Shown here: positions 1 to 5,157 of the stretch, one piece after another
Numbering within the stretch: the stretch's first letter is position 1
Layout of the letters: each line of letters begins with the position of its first letter
NCBI GenBank assembly: GCA_025360285.1
Contig: JANYCM010000032.1
Coordinates: 1-5,157 of the forward strand
Direction of reading: 5' to 3'
Source: Sphingomonadales bacterium
GTDB taxonomy: Bacteria > Pseudomonadota > Alphaproteobacteria > Sphingomonadales > Sphingomonadaceae
DNA length: 5,157 nucleotides
Notes under the pieces: generated by a model
The model's input: only the letters and a program-made list of their open reading frames with translations
Database searches by the model: none
Told to the model about the DNA's origin: nothing
Position numbers and translations under genes: made by a program

Positions 1-1110
1 CACAGGATCATCCGGGAAAACCTTGGCCAGTCGGCGCTTTATGGCGGTCATATTCAATCGGTAGGGCCGCGCTACTGCCCGTCGATTGAAGACAAGGTGG
101 TAAGATTTGGTGATCGTGACGGCCACCAAGTTTTTCTAGAGCCGGAGGGGTATCGCGACCATATCATCTATCCCAACGGCCTTTCGAGCTCGCTGCCGCT
201 TGATGTCCAAAGTCAGTTCATTGCCAGCATCGCCGGTCTGGAGCGGGCCATCATTCTTGAGCCAGGCTATGCCATTGAATATGATTTTATTGATCCGCGC
301 GCACTGACGCCGCTGCTTGGGCTCGCGGCTTTGCCAGGGCTTTTCCTTGCCGGGCAGATCAACGGCACGACAGGCTATGAAGAGGCGGCCGCGCAAGGAC
401 TTGTTGCTGGCGCGAATGCCGCCGCGACGGCACTGGACCAGCCGCCACTGCAACTAAGCCGCGCCGATGCCTATATCGGCGTGATGATCGACGACCTTGT
501 TACCCACGGGGTCACCGAGCCCTACCGCATGTTTACGTCGCGCGCCGAATATCGCTTGCGGCTGCGTACCGACAATGTTGCGGAGCGATTAACTGGGCTT
601 GGCATCGCATATAGCCTCATAGCGACAACGCGGGCGGAAACATTCGCGGCAGATCAATTGGCGCGAGCGGCGGCGCGTGCCCGGCTCGACAGCTTGCGCG
701 CGCCGCCCCATCAGGTGGCCGCGGCGGGCGTGGATGTCGGCCAGGATGGCATCATGCGCTCGGCCTTTGAATGGCTGCGCTTCCCCGGCGTGACGCGGAA
801 GGTGGCGCTGGCGCTCTGGCCTGAAGTAGCTGCCATTTCGCTGCCGCTGTTCGCTTCGCTGGCCACCGATTCAGGCTATGCCAGCTATCTCGGACGCCAG
901 GAGCGCGATCTGGCGAGCTTCCGGCGCGATGAAGCGCTGGCAATCATCGATGGCATCGAATTTGGCCGGATCGCCGGCCTCAGCCGTGAGATGGCGGAAC
1001 GCCTGGATGCGGCACAGCCAGCGACACTTGGCGCGGCAGGTCGCGTTCCAGGCATCACGCCGGCAGCGCTGATCGCGCTGCTGCCTTTCACTCGCCGCGC
1101 TGTTGCATGA
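1..1110 (+). CDS. mnmG: tRNA uridine 5-carboxymethylaminomethyl modification enzyme MnmG (GidA), 3' part
   Basis: This is the C-terminal 369 codons of MnmG; about 250 N-terminal residues, including the Rossmann FAD-binding motif, lie before the window. MnmG is an FAD enzyme that works with MnmE in the cytoplasm to modify the wobble uridine (U34) of certain tRNAs. The open frame runs from base 1. Codons 23-32 read PRYCPSIEDK, a family signature whose cysteine (bases 76-78) is the conserved catalytic one. Codons 117-133 contain AGQINGTTGYEEAAAQG, the second signature near FAD. Codons 169-186 hold the HGVTEPYRMFTSRAEYRL block. The end has the family's C-terminal helical domain, which binds MnmE and tRNA (GLSREM and PGITPAAL are recognisable). 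The stop overlaps the rsmG start as ATGA. The gene is intact as far as seen. Identity is very secure. Confidence 0.97.
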   Translation, partial: HRIIRENLGQSALYGGHIQSVGPRYCPSIEDKVVRFGDRDGHQVFLEPEGYRDHIIYPNGLSSSLPLDVQSQFIASIAGLERAIILEPGYAIEYDFIDPRALTPLLGLAALPGLFLAGQINGTTGYEEAAAQGLVAGANAAATALDQPPLQLSRADAYIGVMIDDLVTHGVTEPYRMFTSRAEYRLRLRTDNVAERLTGLGIAYSLIATTRAETFAADQLARAAARARLDSLRAPPHQVAAAGVDVGQDGIMRSAFEWLRFPGVTRKVALALWPEVAAISLPLFASLATDSGYASYLGRQERDLASFRRDEALAIIDGIEFGRIAGLSREMAERLDAAQPATLGAAGRVPGITPAALIALLPFTRRAVA

Positions 1111-1721
1111 GCGATCGCGGCGCCTTTGCCAGTGCGTTCAATGTTCCACGTGAAACCATGGCCCAGTTCGACATCTATTCGGCGCTCCTGACGGAATGGC
1201 AGCAGACGATGAATCTGGTAGGGCCCGCTACCCTCCCGATCCTGTGGACACGCCACTTCGCCGATTCGGCGCAACTGCTTCCCATCGCCGGACGCGGCAA
1301 GACCTGGCTCGACATCGGTGCGGGTGCTGGCTTCCCTGGCCTGGTGATCGCCCTGCTTGATCCACAAGCAAAAATTACACTCGTCGAATCGATCGCCAAA
1401 AAATGTCGCTTCCTGGCGGCCGCTAGCGACGCTCTTGGGCTTGGTGACCGGGTCACCATTGAAAATCGCCGCGTCGAAAGCCTGCCCAGCCAGAGCTTTG
1501 ACATCATCACCGCACGGGCGCTCGCCACAATGCGCCAAATATTGCTCTGGTCGGCTCGCTTCGCCGGCGCCGAGACACGCTGGCTGCTGCCGAAAGGCGC
1601 CAGTTTCGCCAACGAAATCATTGATGCCGACCGTATCTTTCGATTCGATCACCAGTTGTTTCCCAGTCATACTGAGCCAGCCGCCCGACTCATCCTCGCC
1701 AAAGGATTGCAACGCCGATGA
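1107..1721 (+). CDS. rsmG: 16S rRNA (guanine-527-N7)-methyltransferase RsmG (GidB)
   Basis: The 204-residue protein has the usual RsmG length. The family methylates N7 of G527 in 16S rRNA of the small subunit using S-adenosylmethionine; its loss is known to give low-level streptomycin resistance. The SAM-binding core is clear: WLDIGAGAGFPGLVIALL (residues 67-84, motif I), then TLVESIAKKCRFL (91-103) with the acidic residue that contacts the ribose, RVESL (122-126) and FDIITARALA (131-140). The N-terminal FNVPRET (11-17) is the usual family opening and is encoded by the parS-like sequence. The ATG overlaps the mnmG stop as ATGA with no visible Shine-Dalgarno sequence, so translation is probably coupled. 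The stop in turn overlaps the parA ATG. No defects are seen. Confidence 0.96.
   Translation: MSDRGAFASAFNVPRETMAQFDIYSALLTEWQQTMNLVGPATLPILWTRHFADSAQLLPIAGRGKTWLDIGAGAGFPGLVIALLDPQAKITLVESIAKKCRFLAAASDALGLGDRVTIENRRVESLPSQSFDIITARALATMRQILLWSARFAGAETRWLLPKGASFANEIIDADRIFRFDHQLFPSHTEPAARLILAKGLQRR
1142..1157. promoter_or_regulatory. parS: parS site (ParB-binding centromere sequence) inside rsmG
   Basis: TGTTCCACGTGAAACC matches the widely conserved bacterial parS 16-mer (TGTTTCACGTGAAACA) at 14 of 16 positions. The central CACGTG and the right half GAAAC are intact. The mismatches are C for T at 1146 and C for A at 1157. It lies in frame in codons 12-17 of rsmG (NVPRET), about 560 bp upstream of parA. 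By family knowledge, ParB loads at parS as a CTP-dependent sliding clamp, and alphaproteobacteria often carry parS near or within this operon. That this copy is bound is inferred from sequence and context. Confidence 0.85.
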
Positions 1722-2497
1722 TTATTGCGGTCGCCAATCAAAAAGGCGGTGTCGGTAAAACGACGACGACGATCAATCTCGCCACGGCGCTGGCCGCCGC
1801 CGGACGCTCGGTTCTCGTCGTTGACGCTGATCCGCAGGGCAATGCCTCAACAGGCTTCGGCATCGACCGGCGGCACCGCAAGGCGTCGATCTATGAAGTG
1901 CTGCTGGGCCAGATTGCCGCTGAAGAAGCCATAACCGCCACCCGCATTCCCGAACTGTCGATCATGACGTCAACGCCGGCGCTGTCGGGCGCCGAAATCG
2001 AACTGGTCGATCTCGACCATCGCAGCCACCGGCTTTCCCGGGCCTTGGAAACACTGAAGCCCCGCGATATCACGCTGATCGATTGCCCGCCGTCGCTGGG
2101 TCTGCTGACGATCAACGCCCTGGTCGCCGCCGATGCCGTGCTGATTCCCTTGCAGGCCGAATTTTTTGCGCTGGAAGGCCTCAGCCAGTTGCTGGGCACT
2201 ATCGAGCGGGTGCGATCGAGCCTCAACCCGCAATTGCAACTGCTCGGCATCCTGCTCACCATGGTCGATCGGCGCAATCGATTGACCGAGCAAGTCACCG
2301 ATGATGTGCGCGCCGTTATGGGCGACAAGGTGTTCACAACCGTAATTCCGCGCAACGTTCGCTTGTCGGAAGCACCCAGCCATGGCCTGCCAGCGTTGCT
2401 GTATGACAGCCGCTGTTCGGGGTCCGAGGCTTATGTCGAACTGGCCCGTGAACTGATTGCCAAAAACAATCGACTGGCCAACAAGGTACTAGCTTAA
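1718..2497 (+). CDS. parA: Chromosome partitioning ATPase ParA (Soj family)
   Basis: The 259-residue protein is a complete chromosomal ParA without the extra N-terminal DNA-binding domain of plasmid type Ia ParAs. It is a deviant Walker-A ATPase that binds the nucleoid as an ATP dimer and moves ParB-parS complexes to the cell poles. Visible motifs are KGGVGKTT at residues 9-16 (deviant Walker A with the signature lysine at 9), VVDADPQGN at 34-42 (Walker A'), and LIDCPPSLG at 120-128 (Walker B). PRNVRLSEAPSHGLP at 211-225 is the usual C-terminal block. The ATG overlaps the rsmG stop as ATGA. AAAGGA at 1701-1706, 11 bases before the ATG, is a plausible ribosome binding site. The TAA stop directly abuts the parB start. 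Confidence 0.97.
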   Translation: MIIAVANQKGGVGKTTTTINLATALAAAGRSVLVVDADPQGNASTGFGIDRRHRKASIYEVLLGQIAAEEAITATRIPELSIMTSTPALSGAEIELVDLDHRSHRLSRALETLKPRDITLIDCPPSLGLLTINALVAADAVLIPLQAEFFALEGLSQLLGTIERVRSSLNPQLQLLGILLTMVDRRNRLTEQVTDDVRAVMGDKVFTTVIPRNVRLSEAPSHGLPALLYDSRCSGSEAYVELARELIAKNNRLANKVLA

Positions 2498-3373
2498 ATG
2501 ATTGAAAAGAAAAAGATATCAGGACTTGGGCGGGGTCTTTCGGCGTTGTTGGAGGAGGCCAATGGGCCGCGAGACGCCAATGCTGCTGGCATCGCGCGCC
2601 TCGCCATTGCTGATATTGTCGCCAACGCCAGTCAACCGCGCCGGCACTTTGCGCCAGAGGCGATGGACGAACTCATCGCCTCGGTCCGCGCCCATGGCGT
2701 GCTGCAACCCATATTGGTGCGGCCCATCCCCGGCGAGCGCTATGAAATCATTGCCGGAGAACGCCGCTGGCGCGCCGCCCAGTCCACTGGCCTGCATGAA
2801 ATCCCCGCCGTCGTCCGGCCGCTCGATGATCGCACCGCCTTTGAAATTGCGCTGATCGAAAATATCCAGCGCAGCGATCTGAATGCGATCGAGGAAGCCC
2901 GTGGCTATCGCCGGTTAATTGACGATTTCGGCCATACTCAACAGGTCTTGGCCGGTATCGTCGGCAAATCGCGCAGCCATGTGACCAATTTGCTGCGCCT
3001 GCTCGATCTGCCGCCCGCCATCCAGTTGATGGTCGAAGAACAGCAACTCACCATGGGCCATGCGCGCGCCATCATCGGCGCGGCAGACCCGCTCGCCCTC
3101 GCCCGGCGGGTCATCGCCGAAGGCTTGTCGGTCCGCGCCACCGAACAACTGGCCACCGCCAAGGCCAAGCCATCGCCGCGCCACGGCCTTGCCCAGCCCC
3201 AAAGCCAGAACGGCGATGCCAATAATGACGCGCTGGAGATGCAGATTGCCGAAGCGCTGGGCATGCCGGTGGCCATCGCCATTGCGGACAGCGGCAGCAG
3301 CGGCAGCCTGACCATCCGTTTCGCCAGCCTCGACCAGCTCGATTATCTTTGTGCGAGGCTTGGGCCAAGCTGA
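2498..3373 (+). CDS. parB: Chromosome partitioning protein ParB (Spo0J family), parS-binding CTPase
   Basis: The 291-residue protein has the normal length and domain order. The N-terminal GLGRGLSALLEE (9-20) is the stretch that in this family stimulates the ParA ATPase. The ParB/Srx CTP-binding domain follows: QPRRHF (46-51), GVLQPILVRP (67-76), GERRWRA (87-93, the box II CTP-contact motif) and ENIQRSDLNAIEEA (121-134, box III). A helix-turn-helix around residues 146-169 (HTQQVLAGIVGKSRSHVTNL and after) should recognise parS. After a polar, low-complexity linker (about 222-243), the end (EMQIAEALG to LDYLCARLG, 247-289) fits the C-terminal dimerisation domain. The ATG follows the parA TAA with no gap, and AAGG at 2483-2486 may serve as ribosome binding site. 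A parS-like target lies upstream at 1142-1157. All key motifs are intact. Confidence 0.97.
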   Translation: MIEKKKISGLGRGLSALLEEANGPRDANAAGIARLAIADIVANASQPRRHFAPEAMDELIASVRAHGVLQPILVRPIPGERYEIIAGERRWRAAQSTGLHEIPAVVRPLDDRTAFEIALIENIQRSDLNAIEEARGYRRLIDDFGHTQQVLAGIVGKSRSHVTNLLRLLDLPPAIQLMVEEQQLTMGHARAIIGAADPLALARRVIAEGLSVRATEQLATAKAKPSPRHGLAQPQSQNGDANNDALEMQIAEALGMPVAIAIADSGSSGSLTIRFASLDQLDYLCARLGPS

Positions 3374-3427
3374 CTCATATCAAATCTCCTTGACAGTGAC
3401 ATGTAACGGTCAATGGGCCTCCGGCAG

Positions 3428-3446
3428 CTGGGGCCGACGGTCCCAG
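3428..3446 (+). terminator. GC-rich hairpin downstream of parB, possible terminator
   Basis: The stem CTGGGGCC (3428-3435) pairs with GGTCCCAG (3439-3446) around a GAC loop: seven Watson-Crick pairs and one G-T wobble. It begins 54 bases after the parB stop and is followed by ACCCCTTTGCC, which has only three consecutive T residues. This makes a weak match to an intrinsic terminator, and it may simply be the palindrome of the repeat element. The termination role is an inference from position and structure. Confidence 0.4.
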
Positions 3447-3459
3447 ACCCCTTTGCCGA

Positions 3460-3473
3460 GTTTGGTACGAAAC
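3460..3473. repeat. 14-bp near-palindrome at the centre of the inverted-repeat element
   Basis: GTTTGGTACGAAAC is symmetric except for one mismatched base pair (G at positions 5 and 10). It lies between the two hairpin arms and is followed immediately by GTT, giving an overlapping AACGTT palindrome (3471-3476). Outer GTTT and GAAAC resemble parS, but the central CACGTG is absent, so I do not call it parS. Its function is unknown. Confidence 0.4.
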
Positions 3474-3506
3474 GTTATGATTGATCCTGAGACCAGGAAA
3501 ATGGGT

Positions 3507-3525
3507 GCAGGGCCGTCGGCCCTGC
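3507..3525 (-). terminator. GC-rich hairpin downstream of holA, possible terminator
   Basis: GCAGGGCC (3507-3514) pairs perfectly with GGCCCTGC (3518-3525) over eight pairs with a three-base loop. Read on the minus strand, it begins 48 bases after the holA stop and is followed by ACCCATTTTCC, which has a short T run. This is a better terminator candidate for the leuS-lptE-holA operon than the left hairpin is for parB. It is also the right half of the inverted-repeat element, so either role or both are possible. Confidence 0.45.
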
Positions 3526-3573
3526 CCGCCGGAGGCCCTTCCGCTTGTTATGGGTGGACAATGGGTACTGGTA

Positions 3574-4608
3574 TCACGCGCCACTGCGCCGTGATGCGGC
3601 ATAGCGCGCCAGCGTCAACAATATCGCATCACCCAGCGTTTCACCCAGGCTGCCACTGGCTTTGATATCACGTTCGGCGGCCAGCAGCGTCGCCAGGGCG
3701 CGCACCAGCGCCGGACGAGACCAGAGCACCAGTTCCGCGGTGATGATATCCTTTTCCTTCCAGAAGATCGGCGGTCGCGCCGCCGCCACGGCCGCCTCGG
3801 GGGTCAAGCCGCCATCGACGGCACCGCGTAGGCCGAGCAACAGTGTGAGCCGGCGCTCGGCAGCGCGCAGCGCGGTGATGCCGCCACCGCCGGCAAATTG
3901 CGCCAGTCGGTCAACCAGTGACGCCGGACGACCGCTGGCTACGGCGGCGGCGATGGCAAACTGGTCGGCATCACGGCTTTCGGCACCCAAAGCGGCGACA
4001 TCGGCAAGCTCGGCGCTGCGCTGACGGTCATGATCGCTGTCCAGGTAGAGGCTCAGCTTTTCGATTTCGCGGCGGATGAGGATACGATCGCCGCCAACGG
4101 CTTCGAATAGCGCAGCGGCCGTGTCACGATTCATCGTCAGACCCAATTCGGCGCCTATTTCACTCACAATTCGTCCCGCATCGCGCAGCGTCGGTTCATA
4201 ACTCGCAAAGCCGGCAATGGCGTCAGAACCGACCGCAAGGGCTTCAAGTTTAGAGCCTTTTTTCAAAGCGCCGGCGATGGCCACCACCGGGTTACCGGCC
4301 GGGCTGGCGAGCAGCGCCGCAACAGCGTCAAGCCCTGCTTCATCGATACCATCCACCCGCACCAGCGTGCGATCTCCGAACATCGATATGGCGCCAGCCG
4401 CAGCGACCAGCGCTTGCGGATCGCTGGCCAATTGAGACCCCGACAGGCTCTCAACCGCCATCGGGTTGCCCAAATCGACAAATTGCCGGGCTATGCGGTC
4501 GGCCAGATCACGCGACGCGGCATCATCTTGGCCATACAGCAGGACCAGCCGCAGCCCATCGGGCCAGCGGGTCGAAATGAGTTGCAGTCGGGCGGAATCA
4601 ACCTTCAC
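3574..4608 (-). CDS. holA: DNA polymerase III delta subunit HolA
   Basis: The 344-residue protein has the usual length of the delta subunit. Delta is the clamp-loader 'wrench' that opens the beta sliding clamp at the replication fork. Recognisable family segments are LVLLYGQDDAASRDLADRI (21-39, the degenerate AAA+ nucleotide-site region; delta does not hydrolyse ATP), MFGDRTLVRVDGID (76-89), GGDRILIRREIEKLSLYL (172-189), ARPPIFWKEKD (277-287) and the C-terminal AERDIKASGSLGETLGDAILL (311-331), which ends the clamp-loader collar domain. The start is a GTG (4608-4606) giving MKVDSARL, a normal opening for alphaproteobacterial delta. No Shine-Dalgarno sequence is obvious, and the lptE stop is only 6 bp upstream, so coupling with lptE is likely. 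It converges on parB across 200 bp. No damage is seen. Confidence 0.93.
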   Translation of the reverse strand: MKVDSARLQLISTRWPDGLRLVLLYGQDDAASRDLADRIARQFVDLGNPMAVESLSGSQLASDPQALVAAAGAISMFGDRTLVRVDGIDEAGLDAVAALLASPAGNPVVAIAGALKKGSKLEALAVGSDAIAGFASYEPTLRDAGRIVSEIGAELGLTMNRDTAAALFEAVGGDRILIRREIEKLSLYLDSDHDRQRSAELADVAALGAESRDADQFAIAAAVASGRPASLVDRLAQFAGGGGITALRAAERRLTLLLGLRGAVDGGLTPEAAVAAARPPIFWKEKDIITAELVLWSRPALVRALATLLAAERDIKASGSLGETLGDAILLTLARYAASRRSGA

Positions 4609-4614
4609 CGGGGG

Positions 4615-5133
4615 TCAGCGCGGCGGTGTGGCGGGGCCAACACGGGCGAAAAGCGCCACGCGGGCGGCAATTTGCGCCGCAACATCGGTGGCGAGGCGTT
4701 CCAGGGCGGTGGTTTCGGCGGCCACCACGGCATAGTTGGAACTGACGCGGTCAATACCGGCATCCGACCCGGCGGTGGCATCGAGCAGCACGGCATTGCT
4801 GGCGACATCGACAAGCCGATAGCGTGCGCGCAGGGTGCGGCGTTCGCGCGCGGCGCTATTGTCACCGCGGACGCCGAAGGCGACGATCTGGTCATCAAGT
4901 TCGACTTCCAGGCGGTAGCGCGGATCGGCAGGCCCCGGACCGAAGCGATCGATCAGCGCCTGACGGACCAGAAAGCCAGGACGGTCGGCGATCGGCGCGA
5001 TGGCGATCTGGCCTTGCAGGACGGTGGCGGCGCTGTGGCTGCCGCCGGAATAGACCGGCGTCAGATCACAGCCCGCCAGACCGACGGCAAGCGATAGCAG
5101 CGCCAGCCGGCGGCACAGGCAATCAGGCGACAA
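4615..5133 (-). CDS. lptE: LPS-assembly lipoprotein LptE
   Basis: The predicted 172-residue protein is a small outer-membrane lipoprotein. From the proposed TTG start (5133-5131), residues 1-22 form a lipoprotein signal: an Arg-Arg n-region, the hydrophobic stretch LALLSLAVG, and the lipobox LAGC with the lipidated cysteine at residue 22, followed by DLTPVYSGG, an opening typical of alphaproteobacterial LptE. LptE plugs and supports the LptD barrel that inserts lipopolysaccharide into the outer leaflet. The rest is a mixed fold with little motif conservation, so the name relies on the signal, size and the leuS-lptE-holA order, which is conserved in proteobacteria. The frame stays open to the window edge, where another TTG lies at 5157. 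I prefer the inner TTG because it gives a normal signal peptide and only 11 bp of overlap with leuS. No ATG or GTG is available. Confidence 0.85.
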   Translation of the reverse strand: MSPDCLCRRLALLSLAVGLAGCDLTPVYSGGSHSAATVLQGQIAIAPIADRPGFLVRQALIDRFGPGPADPRYRLEVELDDQIVAFGVRGDNSAARERRTLRARYRLVDVASNAVLLDATAGSDAGIDRVSSNYAVVAAETTALERLATDVAAQIAARVALFARVGPATPPR

Positions 5134-5157
5134 GATTGACCAGCCGATCGGGCACAA
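5123..5157 (-). CDS. leuS: Leucyl-tRNA synthetase LeuS, last codons only
   Basis: On the minus strand, the frame beginning two bases in from the window edge reads VPDRLVNLVA and then TGA (5125-5123). This matches the usual C-terminal end of proteobacterial LeuS (a V-P-x-R-L/I-V-N-hydrophobic ending), and leuS is the standard upstream neighbour of lptE and holA. Only ten residues are visible, so the call depends on this short motif plus gene order. The coding end overlaps the proposed lptE start by 11 bp. Confidence 0.75.
   Translation of the reverse strand, partial: VPDRLVNLVA

Larger units (their letters stand above)
3415..3538. repeat. Paired inverted-repeat element (REP/BIME-like) between convergent genes
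   Basis: The left arm 3415-3457 and the reverse complement of the right arm 3496-3538 align without gaps at 33 of 43 positions. Both open with GGGCCTCCGGC (11/11), share a GGGCCGACGG core, and end in an ACCC-TTT-CC type tail. Each arm contains its own 19-base hairpin. Seven of the ten differences fall in the hairpin stem, and all seven keep the pairing. The 38 bases between the arms hold a 14-bp near-palindrome and a small TCCTG/CAGGA stem. The layout resembles bacterial REP sequences in head-to-head pairs, which are often spread by REP-associated transposases. No transposase is present here, and copy number cannot be judged from one window. The rest of the 200-bp intergenic region (3374-3414, 3539-3573) shows no gene. 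Confidence 0.7.

Noticed and set aside
1358..1366. TGATCCACA, one base from the DnaA-box consensus TTATCCACA.
   Set aside because: A single isolated match inside the rsmG coding sequence, with no cluster and no AT-rich unwinding region. An origin is not supported here.
885..1712. A 275-codon minus-strand open frame antisense to mnmG and rsmG.
   Set aside because: It lies wholly opposite two well-recognised genes and its translation has no recognisable motif. Long antisense frames are common in GC-rich DNA.
3397..3408. GTGACATGTAAC, a 12-bp near-palindrome resembling a regulator operator.
   Set aside because: One mismatched pair, no promoter and no gene starting nearby; the site lies between convergent gene ends.
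3390..3418. TTGACA at 3390-3395, like a -35 box, in the parB-holA intergenic region.
   Set aside because: No -10 box stands at the right distance, and no plus-strand gene follows.
3408..3565. GGTCAATGGG (3408-3417) and GGACAATGGG (3556-3565), a 9/10 direct repeat near the edges of the inverted-repeat element, possibly a target-site duplication.
   Set aside because: The left copy overlaps the repeat arm while the right copy lies 18 bases outside it, so they do not flank the element symmetrically. The ATGGGT motif also recurs at 3501 and 3550.
3351..3665. A 104-codon plus-strand frame crossing the intergenic repeat.
   Set aside because: It begins inside parB in another frame, runs through the hairpins and ends antisense to holA, so it is not a credible gene.
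4414..5097. A 227-codon plus-strand open frame rich in glycine.
   Set aside because: It is antisense to lptE and the start of holA. Its composition is what the reverse of alanine/arginine-rich coding sequence gives, and no motif is seen.

Overview
The window is ordinary core chromosome from an alphaproteobacterium, most likely a sphingomonad (order Sphingomonadales). That call rests on the high GC content, the order mnmG-rsmG-parA-parB converging on leuS-lptE-holA, and the protein motifs. It was made by recognition, without a database search. Such mnmG/rsmG/parAB clusters usually lie near the chromosomal replication origin.

Layout, plus strand: the 3' part of mnmG (1-1110, its 5' end lies outside the window), rsmG (1107-1721), parA (1718-2497) and parB (2498-3373). 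The reading frames are packed tightly. Two ATGA overlaps join mnmG to rsmG and rsmG to parA, and the parB ATG directly follows the parA stop, so this looks like one operon with coupled translation. A centromere-like parS site (1142-1157) sits inside the start of rsmG, about 560 bp upstream of parA. The window therefore holds the ATPase, the CTPase/DNA clamp and a probable cis site of the chromosome segregation system.

Layout, minus strand, reading leftward from the right edge: the last codons of leuS (5157-5123), lptE (5133-4615, TTG start) and holA (4608-3574, GTG start), again overlapping or separated by only 6 bp. They link leucyl-tRNA charging, outer-membrane LPS insertion and the clamp-loader delta subunit.

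The two operons converge on a 200-bp intergenic region (3374-3573), which holds the only unusual structure. This is a 124-bp inverted-repeat element (3415-3538) whose two arms each contain a GC-rich hairpin. The arms differ at 10 of 43 positions; 7 of those lie in the hairpin stems, and all 7 preserve pairing. The element resembles a paired REP/BIME-type repeat and may also act as a bidirectional terminator. I see no defence system, CRISPR array, tRNA, rRNA or insertion sequence here.
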